Positions 1 through 7,239 of a DNA stretch of 12,931 bases are shown here, piece after piece (position 1 is the first letter of the stretch; each line of letters starts with the position of its first letter). Where the stretch lies: the NCBI GenBank assembly GCA_003489165.1, contig DNJG01000152.1, forward strand, positions 1 to 12,931, written 5' to 3'. The position numbers were made by a program, and so were the translations under genes. The DNA comes from Nitrospinota bacterium. GTDB taxonomy: Bacteria; Nitrospinota; Nitrospinia; UBA9942. The notes under the pieces are model-generated. The model saw only the letters and a program-made list of their open reading frames with translations. It made no database searches and was not told the origin of the DNA.

Positions 1-40
1 GAAGCGCAAGTGAGCTTGTCGTTATGCCACAAAAAATTGA

Positions 41-47
41 AAGGAGG
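41..47 (+). promoter_or_regulatory. Strong ribosome-binding site of the antitoxin gene
   Basis: AAGGAGG, seven bases before ATG 55. It decides the antitoxin start against the upstream in-frame GTG at 10, which has no comparable site. Confidence 0.8.
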
Positions 48-54
48 TCAAATT

Positions 55-240
55 ATGGCTTTAGTAAAAGAACAAATGAACAGAATTATTCAGGAACAAC
101 CAGATGATAGTTCGTATGATGAAATTCTTCGTGAATTAGCATTTAATCGGATGGTTGAAAAAGGTCTTGCCGACTCAGATTCTAATCGAACTATAAACAA
201 TGAGGAAATGAAACATAGAATTAAAACATGGCAAAAATAA
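55..240 (+). CDS. RelB-like antitoxin of a toxin-antitoxin pair
   Basis: A 61-residue acidic protein, likely the antitoxin that binds and neutralises the toxin encoded by the next frame. The ATG at 55 is preferred over an upstream GTG at 10 because AAGGAGG lies at 41-47, seven bases before it. The sequence has the pattern of short addiction-module antitoxins: an N-terminal VKEQMNRIIQ helix, then SYDEILRELAF, and a C-terminal NNEEMKHRIKTW segment that in this family wraps the toxin. No separate DNA-binding domain is obvious. The gene overlaps the toxin start by 13 bases, the usual coupled arrangement. The reading frame is intact although its toxin partner is frameshifted. Family assignment is from recalled sequence pattern, so the class (RelB/ParD-like) is inferred; a TA antitoxin role is fairly secure from context. 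Confidence 0.72.
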   Translation: MALVKEQMNRIIQEQPDDSSYDEILRELAFNRMVEKGLADSDSNRTINNEEMKHRIKTWQK

Positions 241-529
241 ATTGGACAGCAGAGTCAGAGCAATGGCTAAAAGATATCCATGATTATATTTTTCAAGATA
301 ATCCTAATGAGGCAATTCGTACTGTAGAGGCTATTTACAACAAAGCTCAATTACTATTAGAATTTCCAGAAATAGGTTATAAATACAAACTTAACCCAGA
401 ACGTAATATCCGAATTTTACTTTCGGTCATCATAGAATCGCATACCTCATAAAACCCACCTCAAAGGGTCTCATTTATGTGGGAGCTTACAGCCGAGTTA
501 TGGTCATTAAAGAAATCGCCTTATGTTGA
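228..529 (+). pseudogene. Frameshifted RelE/ParE-type toxin
   Basis: The first frame (228-452) encodes 74 residues beginning MAKINWTAESEQWLKDIHDYI, the N-terminal pattern of RelE/ParE-superfamily toxins (ribosome-dependent mRNA endonucleases or gyrase inhibitors). It reads correctly to NIRILL and then ends in unrelated residues. The conserved C-terminal part appears in another frame from 425: GHHRIAYLIK, followed by IYVGAYSRVMVIKEI, stopping with TGA at 527-529. Adding one T in the ctttc stretch at 420-424 would restore RILLFGHHRIAYLIK and a protein of about 100 residues, normal for the family. The toxin is therefore probably inactive through a single-base loss. A sequencing or assembly error in a short T run cannot be excluded. 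The ATG at 228 lies inside the antitoxin gene. Confidence 0.78.
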
Positions 530-724
530 ACGAAGATTACAAAGAAATATTACAAATCTTGTTAAACAATAAGGCAAAATTCCTCATTGTTGGTGTATAC
601 GCAATGGGAGCATATAGAAGATATTCAAGTTCCCTTTCTATCAAAAGAAAATCTTATCAAAAATAAAGAGTCCACAGGCAGAGAAAAAGACAGAATAGAC
701 GCCGATTATTTAAAAAGGAAATAA
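523..724 (+). pseudogene. Nucleotidyltransferase-like gene remnant with its middle deleted
   Basis: The frame from ATG 523 gives MLNEDYKEILQILLNNKAKF followed by LIVGVYAMGAY. This looks like the N-terminus of nucleotidyltransferase-like proteins often found with toxin-antitoxin genes, where the GxYA motif starts the nucleotide-binding loop. The match ends near position 616. From 617, in a different frame, EDIQVPFLSKENLIKNK continues to TGREKDRIDADYLKRK and a TAA at 722-724, which resembles the C-terminus of the same family. The central stretch, which would carry the catalytic acidic residues, is absent. I read this as two ends of one gene fused by an internal deletion that also changed frame, leaving no plausible activity. 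The ATG overlaps the last bases of the toxin remnant, suggesting an original three-gene unit. Family identity is from recalled pattern. Confidence 0.62.
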
Positions 725-785
725 ACCACGCATATAGACGGCTGACAGCCATTACATAGTTTAAGTGTTGAACCTGTATAATAGA

Positions 786-1865
786 TTATTGCCTTGATGT
801 CGTCAAAAAGTAAATGCCTCCTGCTGTGAAAATAATATTAGCGCCCCATGCGGATATAAAGGGTGGTAATTTTCCAGAATGACCAAGCGATACACCCATT
901 GAGAATATAAACCATATTACAAAACCTATTGCCACACTCATCCCGACACCCACTGTAAAGCCTCCCTGCCTCCCTGTCCTTATTGAAAACGGAATGCCTA
1001 TTAATGCCATTATAAAGGCTATTGCAGGGAAGGATAATTTAATATGCATATCAACCAAATATCTTGTCGCATCCAATCCCTCTTTTTTAATCTTTTTTAT
1101 ATACCCCCTTATCTCCTGAAATCCCATTTCTTCAGGGGCAACACTAATTGTCATAAAGTCAGCAGGTTTCTCTGGCAGAGGGAAAACCCTTTCCTCAAAA
1201 TATTCAGAATTAAATGACCCCTCTTCATCAAAATTTCTGACCCATCCGCTGGAAAAGAGCCATTCCTTCCCTGTCCATTTTGCATGCCCGCTGTCTATCC
1301 TCTCCTTCAGCCTGCCGTCATGAAACTTAAAAATTGATATACCTATGAGTGTCCCAGCCTGTGCGTCAAAGAGGTCAATATTCCATATATTGCCATTCTC
1401 CGACCTGTACCACATCCTGTTCTTCTGATAAATCCCCCTCTCCTCCTGCTTTTTTATATCAACCCTGAATGTATGGTTTGTAATACGGTTTGTAAGTGGA
1501 AGTATATATTCGCTGTTCAAAAACACAAAAAAACCTATAACAGCGGCAGTGGTTAATATCGGCAAAGTAATTCTATGAAGCCCCATGCCGCATGACTTCA
1601 TTGCAGTTATCTCATTATGCCTTGACAGGATTCCCATGCATATTACAGTTGCGAGCAGGATAGCCATAGGCACCATGAAATGTATAAATAGAGGCACCTT
1701 AAAAAGCAGGTATTTGAATATTGAAATGATGGGAGCCTTGAATTTTACAAATTCTTCAACCTTCTCAAAAAAATCAACCACCGTAAAAAGGAGCGTCAGT
1801 GCTGCAAGTGTGAAAAAAAATATCTTCAGATATTCAGTAAGTATATATCGGTTTATAATCTTCAT
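786..1865 (-). CDS. lptG: LPS export permease LptG
   Basis: A 359-residue inner-membrane protein of the LptF/LptG (YjgP/YjgQ) family. With LptF and the ATPase LptB it forms the ABC transporter that extracts lipopolysaccharide from the inner membrane and passes it to LptC/LptA. It shows the family layout: an N-terminal MKIINRYILTEYLKIF helix, two more membrane segments within the first 125 residues, a periplasmic beta-rich domain, and three C-terminal membrane segments with IAFIMALIGIPFSIRTGRQGG. I chose the ATG at 1865 rather than an upstream start because it matches the LptF N-terminus and leaves only four bases after the lptF stop. An AGGTAAGGAG stretch precedes it. As the second gene of the pair it is named LptG by convention. 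LptA, LptB and LptC are not in the window. Confidence 0.9.
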   Translation of the reverse strand: MKIINRYILTEYLKIFFFTLAALTLLFTVVDFFEKVEEFVKFKAPIISIFKYLLFKVPLFIHFMVPMAILLATVICMGILSRHNEITAMKSCGMGLHRITLPILTTAAVIGFFVFLNSEYILPLTNRITNHTFRVDIKKQEERGIYQKNRMWYRSENGNIWNIDLFDAQAGTLIGISIFKFHDGRLKERIDSGHAKWTGKEWLFSSGWVRNFDEEGSFNSEYFEERVFPLPEKPADFMTISVAPEEMGFQEIRGYIKKIKKEGLDATRYLVDMHIKLSFPAIAFIMALIGIPFSIRTGRQGGFTVGVGMSVAIGFVIWFIFSMGVSLGHSGKLPPFISAWGANIIFTAGGIYFLTTSRQ

Positions 1866-1869
1866 CTCC

Positions 1870-3039
1870 TTACCTTTTCTTAAACCATGTAGTGAGCAAA
1901 ACAAATCTATCTGACAGTCTTACCATAAACTCAAACGGCATAGTCTCCTTGGATATCCTGTTAAGCAGATATACGCCAAGACCCCCGATAAGAATATTCG
2001 GCAGCCATAGGGCAATAACAGGGGGAATACGCCCCTCTCTCCCCAATGCCTGTCCTGTAAGAAGGAGTATATAATCTGCAATAACTATAATAAGCCCGAT
2101 TCCCAGCCCTCCCCTCTTCCCTGACCTGTGAACCTTGATGCCCAGCGGTGCACCGAACAGGCCAAAGACAAAGCAGGCAAATGGAAGCGAGTATTTCGTC
2201 TGTATCTCAACCTCTTCTATAAATGTTTCTTTCTTTTCCTGTTTCAGCCCTTCTATTCTGTTTTTGAGCTCTCTTACCGACATCTCCCTCGGCTCTTTCG
2301 CTATAGCATATTCGCCTCTTCCTTCACCTGCATCAATAAGAATATCGTATGTATCAAATGTAAGCAATTGATACCTGTCCATCTTATCTGCCATCCTGTT
2401 GATAGTCCCATCCTTTAGCTGAAGGAGAATCCTCATAGCATCAGGGTCTGTCACAAATCTTCCCTCCCTCGCCGTGATTACCTGAGGCTCTGAATTTTTC
2501 TGTGAATCATATATAAACACACCTTTCATAACCGATGAGCCAGTCTCCCTCTCCTCAACATACATTATCAAATCCTTAAAATCATTATTGAATACCCTCT
2601 CCTTTATTTCAAAATTTGCCTTCCTCATTGACACCTGAAAGATAAAATTTTTAAATGCGTAATTCCCCCTGTGCTGGAGATAGAGCATGATATAGCTGCT
2701 TGCAAGATATGTAAAAGTGCAAAGGATAAGGACAGGCAGCATAAGCCTGTACATACTTATGCCTGCCGCACGAACTGCAATAATCTCACTATCACCCGAG
2801 AGACGGCTGAATGTCATAAGGGATGCAAACAGGACTGAGAGCGGTATTGTTAAGGCAAGAAATGCAGGAGAGATGTAAAGGAGAAGGGTAAGGACATCCC
2901 TGACTGCAACACCCCTGTTCAAAATAATCTCAGATAAAAAGTGAAGCTGGTCAAGAAAAAGAACAAGTGTTAGTATAAATACACTTAATATGAAAAACTT
3001 AACCAGCTCTTTTAAAATATATCTATCTATTATTTTCAT
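1870..3039 (-). CDS. lptF: LPS export permease LptF
   Basis: A 389-residue paralogue of the downstream gene and its partner in the LptB2FG lipopolysaccharide extractor. The N-terminus MKIIDRYILKELVKFFI is the family signature. Membrane segments are visible at about residues 12-32, 48-75 and 98-120. A periplasmic jellyroll region (about 125-280) follows, then three more segments near 285-303, 310-333 and 340-362. The loop with GDSEIIAVRAAGIS after the second segment is typical of LptF/G. A tail of about 30 residues after the last segment (ending TTWFKKR) is a little longer than the core fold needs. The start is ATG at 3039; upstream bases give no strong ribosome-binding site. A TATACT at 3073-3078 (minus strand) could be a -10 box, but no convincing -35 box accompanies it. 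Confidence 0.9.
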   Translation of the reverse strand: MKIIDRYILKELVKFFILSVFILTLVLFLDQLHFLSEIILNRGVAVRDVLTLLLYISPAFLALTIPLSVLFASLMTFSRLSGDSEIIAVRAAGISMYRLMLPVLILCTFTYLASSYIMLYLQHRGNYAFKNFIFQVSMRKANFEIKERVFNNDFKDLIMYVEERETGSSVMKGVFIYDSQKNSEPQVITAREGRFVTDPDAMRILLQLKDGTINRMADKMDRYQLLTFDTYDILIDAGEGRGEYAIAKEPREMSVRELKNRIEGLKQEKKETFIEEVEIQTKYSLPFACFVFGLFGAPLGIKVHRSGKRGGLGIGLIIVIADYILLLTGQALGREGRIPPVIALWLPNILIGGLGVYLLNRISKETMPFEFMVRLSDRFVLLTTWFKKR

Positions 3040-3110
3040 AAATTTAAAAGATAGAGGTTAATATCTCTGATTAGTATACTTCAAGATAGGATAAAGGGGA
3101 AAGCAGGAAA

Positions 3111-3266
3111 TTATTTAGTCCTGTTTCTAATCTCCAGCATCAGCTTTTTAGGGATAGGTCTGCAGGCACAATTCCTTGCATGATTGAGATGCCATTTGAC
3201 TCTCTCCTGCATGGAAGGGTTTTTAGGCATCCTGTTCTTTTCATGCCACCCTTTGTTTGTCTTCAT
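3111..3266 (-). CDS. Small conserved-looking His/Cys protein (51 aa)
   Basis: A 51-residue basic protein starting MKTNKGWHEKNRMPKNPSMQ and ending in MLEIRNRTK. Distinct blocks are WHEKNRMPKNP (residues 7-17) and WHLNHARNCACRPIP (25-39), which place His26, His29, Cys33 and Cys35 close together as a possible metal site. I recall similar short proteins with a W-H...M-P-K-N...W-H-x-x-H...C-x-C-R-x-I-P pattern in other prokaryotes, but I know of no assigned function. The start ATG (3266) lies 21 bases after the stop of the DUF362 gene, with a weak purine-rich stretch (AAAGAGAAAG) upstream, so it is probably the last gene of that operon. Evidence that it is real: coherent composition, motif structure and tight spacing. 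It is short enough for most gene callers to miss. Confidence 0.65.
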   Translation of the reverse strand: MKTNKGWHEKNRMPKNPSMQERVKWHLNHARNCACRPIPKKLMLEIRNRTK

Positions 3267-3287
3267 ATATATTGCTTTCTCTTTATT

Positions 3288-4355
3288 CTATGCAGAAATT
3301 TCCATTATCTTAACTTTATTCAAATCCATTGTCCCGAGGCCTAATTTTTCTGCTGTCTTTAAATACGGGAGTATCATCTCTGTTGAATAGGCATCGTCAT
3401 GTTTTTCCATGAGCTTTGAACAATAAACATCTGTTGCAACCATATCCTGACTCAGGATAAACAGATTGACCCCTGTCTTAATCTTTCCAATCCCTGCTGT
3501 AGGTCCCCCTTTAGTAAGGATAGACCTCGCATCTACAAATGTAAGCTCCGGACGAACGGCATCGGCAAATTCCGCTATGGCATCCATAAAATGGTAGATA
3601 TTCCTGAATTTATCCTCTTGTCTTGACTCTGCTTTTAAGCGAGTCATTTTCTTTATCCCTTCGCCTCGGATGTGGGCATCCCACCTCTGGGGCCCATAAA
3701 CAGCTCCGAAATTATTTTTTAATGCACAAGTCAAATAGGATGTATGATGCCTCTTAAGGCATGGCATATTGATGATTACAGGTGTTGTGTATATGTCCTT
3801 ATGAACTCCAATTTCAGAATACGCCTTCCATTTGGAATCCTGAGTCATTATAAATTCACTCCTCTCGCCTGCATCACCAGCATAAAAACCAATACCATAA
3901 GAGTTCTTATGCTCCAAAAGACCGTTCATGTCAAAGCTCTTTTCCTTAGAATCAATTAAATATGTCCCCGGTGCATCAAACACATTCACCTGTTCAAAGC
4001 CTGAATCTTTCAAATGCCTCCCGAATAAGAGGGCAATCTGAGGGTCAGTTGTAATTGGAAATGGCTGTGCAAAAACGAAATTTCCTTTGAGCAATACTTT
4101 TTTCCCTTTGCCAAGCAAGGGCTTTAGTCCTCCAATGGCATCAAACGCCTTCTCCATCATCTTCTGCGGATTATTCCCCTCTACTGCTACAAGGAGAGGC
4201 TTCCCTTCCTGATTAAAGATTCCTGATGCCCCAATGCGGGATGGTTTAACCTCATGAGAGCATCCCCCTATTGAAAGAGAAGAAAGGGCAGCAGCCCCAT
4301 AAGCCATGCTCTTGAGAAAGTTTCTGCGAGAGACTCGTTTAAAATTGTCAATCAT
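3288..4355 (-). CDS. Tat-exported lipoprotein, DUF362 family
   Basis: A 355-residue protein with a twin-arginine signal: SRRNFLKS at residues 9-16, a hydrophobic AAALSSLSIGG stretch, and a lipobox cysteine at residue 32 (IGGC). It is therefore probably exported folded and lipidated. The body has the DUF362 pattern, including the PCLKRHHTSYLTCALKNNFG block about two thirds of the way along and FVDARSILTKGGPTAG near the C-terminus. DUF362 proteins are poorly characterised; some carry ferredoxin domains, but none is visible here. The ATG at 4355 was chosen over a longer start because GGAAGG precedes it and the Tat motif then sits at the expected place. It overlaps the upstream membrane-protein gene by eight bases (ATGATTGA). 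Function unknown; export and family are the firm parts. Confidence 0.82.
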   Translation of the reverse strand: MIDNFKRVSRRNFLKSMAYGAAALSSLSIGGCSHEVKPSRIGASGIFNQEGKPLLVAVEGNNPQKMMEKAFDAIGGLKPLLGKGKKVLLKGNFVFAQPFPITTDPQIALLFGRHLKDSGFEQVNVFDAPGTYLIDSKEKSFDMNGLLEHKNSYGIGFYAGDAGERSEFIMTQDSKWKAYSEIGVHKDIYTTPVIINMPCLKRHHTSYLTCALKNNFGAVYGPQRWDAHIRGEGIKKMTRLKAESRQEDKFRNIYHFMDAIAEFADAVRPELTFVDARSILTKGGPTAGIGKIKTGVNLFILSQDMVATDVYCSKLMEKHDDAYSTEMILPYLKTAEKLGLGTMDLNKVKIMEISA

Positions 4356-4839
4356 TTTTCCTTCCCCCAAGTGCAACTCCCAATGCAATAGTTCCACCTG
4401 ATAAAATTAGACCCATCTTCTCAATATCCCAAGCCATGAAAGGGAAACTGAGCAGAGGTAAAACTCCAAAGTAAATAAACGGAAAAAAGTGGACACCTAT
4501 AAATCCGCCTATAAAACCAAAAAAGGCTTTTTTTATTCTTTCAGTTATTGTCATTTGATTTAGAACTGTTGCTCCAACTATCAAACCAAAGAGGGGCCAG
4601 ACAACCATAGTGTATGTAATATATTTTCCAAGAAACCATCCCAAGACTACAGCCCCACCCCCGATGAAAGGCGTAAAGACTAATTTTTTATCGCGGGTAT
4701 CATATCCATGACAGAATATACTGATACATACACCCACAATAACCCATCTAATGAGTCTATTGGAAAAAGGCAGTCCTATCAGAAAACCTGCAGTTGCAGC
4801 AATAGCTCCGCCTATAAAGAAAATTATAGTCCTTTTCAT
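4348..4839 (-). CDS. Glycine-rich multi-span membrane protein, unknown
   Basis: I do not recognise this 163-residue protein. It is almost all hydrophobic, with about five or six membrane segments near residues 4-24, 30-46, 54-72, 73-93, 105-135 and 142-158. Many segments carry small-residue motifs (IGGAIAATAG, FIGGGAVVLG, FIGGFIG, SGGTIALGVALGG), suggesting tight helix packing. A short polar loop, HGYDTRDKKL (about 44-53), separates the second and third segments. GGAGG precedes the ATG at a spacing of five bases. Its start overlaps the end of the DUF6599-type lipoprotein gene (ATGA), and its end overlaps the DUF362 Tat gene, so the three are probably made together. A transport or scaffold role for its neighbours is possible but is only inference. 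Confidence 0.72.
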   Translation of the reverse strand: MKRTIIFFIGGAIAATAGFLIGLPFSNRLIRWVIVGVCISIFCHGYDTRDKKLVFTPFIGGGAVVLGWFLGKYITYTMVVWPLFGLIVGATVLNQMTITERIKKAFFGFIGGFIGVHFFPFIYFGVLPLLSFPFMAWDIEKMGLILSGGTIALGVALGGRKND

Positions 4840-5762
4840 TTTGCCTCCAAAGGTTTTAAAGACTCAAGGAGAGCCTTGTTGGTCTCTGCCTCATCAGTTC
4901 CTGCTGACAAAAGCAGATAATTATCTTTCACCTTTGCAATTACAGTCTTCTCACCCTTCTTTCCCTTATACTCATCTCCTCCTTTTGAAGATGGAGGCTG
5001 TGAAAAATATCCGCTGATAAATTTTTCAAACGAGTCCTTTGCCTGATTTGAATCAGAATAGCGAATTAGGATTATCCTTATATCCCCTTTTCCTGTTTGA
5101 TAGAGGAATGTAACCCCCTCTGAATCTCCTGAAAGGTTTAAAAGATTCTCATGGGATATAAAAAAGATGTTATTTATAGGACCCATCTGCCAGAAAGAGG
5201 ATGCTGTATCCTTTTTAACATCTACAGGAATAAGCTTCATAAGAGACGTCATCTCACCCTCACCCTTAATTTGTGATACCGTTTTTTCTCCCAAAGACAA
5301 TATCTCTTCTTTTATATTGGCACCTTTTTGAGAGGCAAAGATGCGGATAAAATAATGGTCTTTCCAGATAGTTAATGAGCCTTCCTGATATGTCGCCTCC
5401 TGTTTCAAAAATGGGTGTTCTCCCTGTCTGTCAAGAGAATAGATGCCAAAAGCCTTTGGAGAACTTTCCATCTCGTAAATTTCCATTGTATAGAGATTAT
5501 CCCCCTTCTGATAATCCTTCACACACGCTTTCTCAAATCCGTATGCATGATATAGTTCCGCCCCCCCGTTCATATAGTCAAAAAGAGTTTCACCTTTGTA
5601 GCACCTGATTTCCCCTTCAGACCTCCACTGACCTTCCTTACTCATATCAGGCATAAGATTAGCTATAGTATCAGAACTACCGCTTTTCTTTTCAGTCGGT
5701 TTGTTGCATGATACTCCCAACAAAGCTGTAAATACAATAATAGTTAAAATCAGTTTTCTCAT
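4836..5762 (-). CDS. Lipoprotein, DUF6599-type
   Basis: A 308-residue predicted lipoprotein: MRKLILTIIVFTALLGVSC, with the lipidated cysteine at residue 19. Glycine at -3 is less usual than leucine but tolerated. After a Ser/Lys linker the mature domain contains the block LFDYMNGGAELYHAYGF (residues 60-76). I recognise this as typical of the uncharacterised DUF6599 family. It continues with YEMESSPKAFGIYSLDR and a C-terminal half with IRIILIRYSDSNQAKDSF and VKDNYLLLSAG. The length is normal for a single periplasmic domain. The ATG overlaps the stop of the ArnT-like gene by four bases (ATGA), and its own stop overlaps the next membrane-protein gene. The gene order suggests a role at the outer face of the inner membrane or in the periplasm together with the glycosyltransferase. 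No biochemical function is known to me. Confidence 0.75.
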   Translation of the reverse strand: MRKLILTIIVFTALLGVSCNKPTEKKSGSSDTIANLMPDMSKEGQWRSEGEIRCYKGETLFDYMNGGAELYHAYGFEKACVKDYQKGDNLYTMEIYEMESSPKAFGIYSLDRQGEHPFLKQEATYQEGSLTIWKDHYFIRIFASQKGANIKEEILSLGEKTVSQIKGEGEMTSLMKLIPVDVKKDTASSFWQMGPINNIFFISHENLLNLSGDSEGVTFLYQTGKGDIRIILIRYSDSNQAKDSFEKFISGYFSQPPSSKGGDEYKGKKGEKTVIAKVKDNYLLLSAGTDEAETNKALLESLKPLEAK

Positions 5763-7234
5763 TTTATCTCCCTGCAGATATACATCTTTACAGATTTTAC
5801 TACTTCCCCTCTCCTTTTTACATCCATCTTCTCCACCTCTTTCACCTCATTAAAAATCTTTCCAGCCTTTTCAACACACTCATTGCCGTCATTTTCAGCA
5901 CACACCATAAGTGCTGAACCCTTTCCAATATCCTCTACCCTTAACCAGATATTTCTCATGGACTTATTAAAGCTGTATGGAATTGGATGAGAAGGGGTAT
6001 AAAATGAGAGTGAGCCTGCCATCTGATACTCTTTGGAAATTATATATCTTCTTTTCTCATCAGGCAAATATTTATTGAACACATCCTCAACCTTTACACC
6101 AATCTCATCCCATCCGAACATCTCAAGTGACTTGTCAACATTTTTTGGAATAAAGGGGAAGGGCTTGACAGAGTGGATAGCAAGAAAACCGGAGAGCAAA
6201 AATCCGGGGATGAAAAGGGCTGAAGATACAATAATCTTCCTCCTTATATCAATTCCCCTGTATATATCAATCAATACCTTGCTCATAAGTATTATACCAA
6301 CTATCAATGCCACATCACTCCAGCTTACATCTGTATATTTTGACCTGAAACTTGCAAAAGCAAAAAAGAAAAATGGAAATGAAGCAAGAACGGTAAGATA
6401 TAAAACAGACGAGTCTCTATAATTTCTAAATCCCTTATAGATGGAATAGAGAAAGAATGGAAACATGGTTGGACCAAGAATCACAAACTGGCTTCCAATG
6501 AAAAAGAAGAACTGCCCCCCCTTCTCTCCGCCTGTAAGCCCTTTGGTAAATTGATATTTAAAGGATAGCCAATCGTTCTGTGCATTCCAGATAATGACAG
6601 GGGAGAAAATAATCAGCCCTATCAAAAAAGATAAATACGGCTCTTTTCTTTTTAGCAAAACCCTGTGACAGGGCGAAATAACTAAATACAAAAACATGGA
6701 GGCAGGAAGAAGTATCATCGTATATTTTGACATCAGACCGAGGCCAAATGTAACACCTGATAACAAGAGAAAAACTTTTTTATCTTCCTTCAAACCTTTC
6801 AAAAAAAGATAAGTCGTCATTATCCAGAAGACAATCATGATATTGTCAATTGTCAAAATCGTACTGCCTATGAAAAACATCGGCATGGATTCAGCTATTA
6901 TCACTGAAAGCAGTGCCGCCTCCGGCCCAAAAAGTTCCTTAGACAGGATGAATAAAAATATAATTGTAAGGAGGGACATGGACTGGGAGCAGAGTTCTAT
7001 TGCATACCATCTATCCCCGAAAATATCGGTAAAAAACCTTATAACAAAGGCAATCATCGGAGGGTGCTCAAAGTAACCCCATGAGAGATGCTGTGACCAT
7101 ACCCAGTGGTCTGCCTCATCAGGATGAATAGTCAGATTTGATGAGATAGCAAACCAGAAGGATAAATGGAAAATAATAATAAGAATAAGATATGTTAGCG
7201 TTCTCTTTTTTTCCACTTTCTGCAATTTCTCCAT
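5759..7234 (-). CDS. ArnT/PMT-like polyprenyl-phosphate-sugar glycosyltransferase
   Basis: A 491-residue integral membrane glycosyltransferase of the GT-C fold (PMT/ArnT group, GT39/GT83-like). Such enzymes take a sugar from a polyprenyl-phosphate donor and transfer it outside the cytoplasmic membrane to lipid, glycan or protein. The first external loop has the acidic pair Asp39-Glu40 in HPDEADHWVWSQ and then GYFEHPP (53-59), matching the family's DE...GY..HPP signature. About 10-12 membrane segments follow, with a soluble C-terminal tail of about 130 residues (from near VKPFPFIP). The acceptor cannot be read from sequence. The ATG at 7234 lies just after a heptamer tandem repeat that separates it from the deacetylase gene; only a weak AAAAGAT precedes it. 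It leads a run of four overlapping genes. Confidence 0.85.
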   Translation of the reverse strand: MEKLQKVEKKRTLTYLILIIIFHLSFWFAISSNLTIHPDEADHWVWSQHLSWGYFEHPPMIAFVIRFFTDIFGDRWYAIELCSQSMSLLTIIFLFILSKELFGPEAALLSVIIAESMPMFFIGSTILTIDNIMIVFWIMTTYLFLKGLKEDKKVFLLLSGVTFGLGLMSKYTMILLPASMFLYLVISPCHRVLLKRKEPYLSFLIGLIIFSPVIIWNAQNDWLSFKYQFTKGLTGGEKGGQFFFFIGSQFVILGPTMFPFFLYSIYKGFRNYRDSSVLYLTVLASFPFFFFAFASFRSKYTDVSWSDVALIVGIILMSKVLIDIYRGIDIRRKIIVSSALFIPGFLLSGFLAIHSVKPFPFIPKNVDKSLEMFGWDEIGVKVEDVFNKYLPDEKRRYIISKEYQMAGSLSFYTPSHPIPYSFNKSMRNIWLRVEDIGKGSALMVCAENDGNECVEKAGKIFNEVKEVEKMDVKRRGEVVKSVKMYICREIK

Positions 7235-7239
7235 ATCTT

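Noticed and set aside
477..572. A 31-codon open frame (MWELTAELWS...) crossing the toxin and nucleotidyltransferase remnants
   Set aside because: It overlaps two frames that better match known families, has no clear ribosome-binding site, and its product resembles nothing I know.
742..752. GGCTGACAGCC palindrome downstream of lptG as a terminator
   Set aside because: Five-base arms with a one-base loop cannot form a real hairpin and there is no T run after it.
777..782. A perfect TATAAT on the plus strand
   Set aside because: No -35 box at 15-19 bases upstream, and it points into the 3' end of lptG with no plus-strand gene to serve.
2128..2418. Plus-strand open frame of 96 codons antisense to lptF
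   Set aside because: Lies wholly within a strongly supported gene; composition is that of an antisense shadow, with no ribosome-binding site or recognisable motif.
3073..3078. TATACT on the minus strand upstream of lptF as a -10 box
   Set aside because: No convincing -35 hexamer at proper spacing. Noted only as a weak possibility in the lptF entry.
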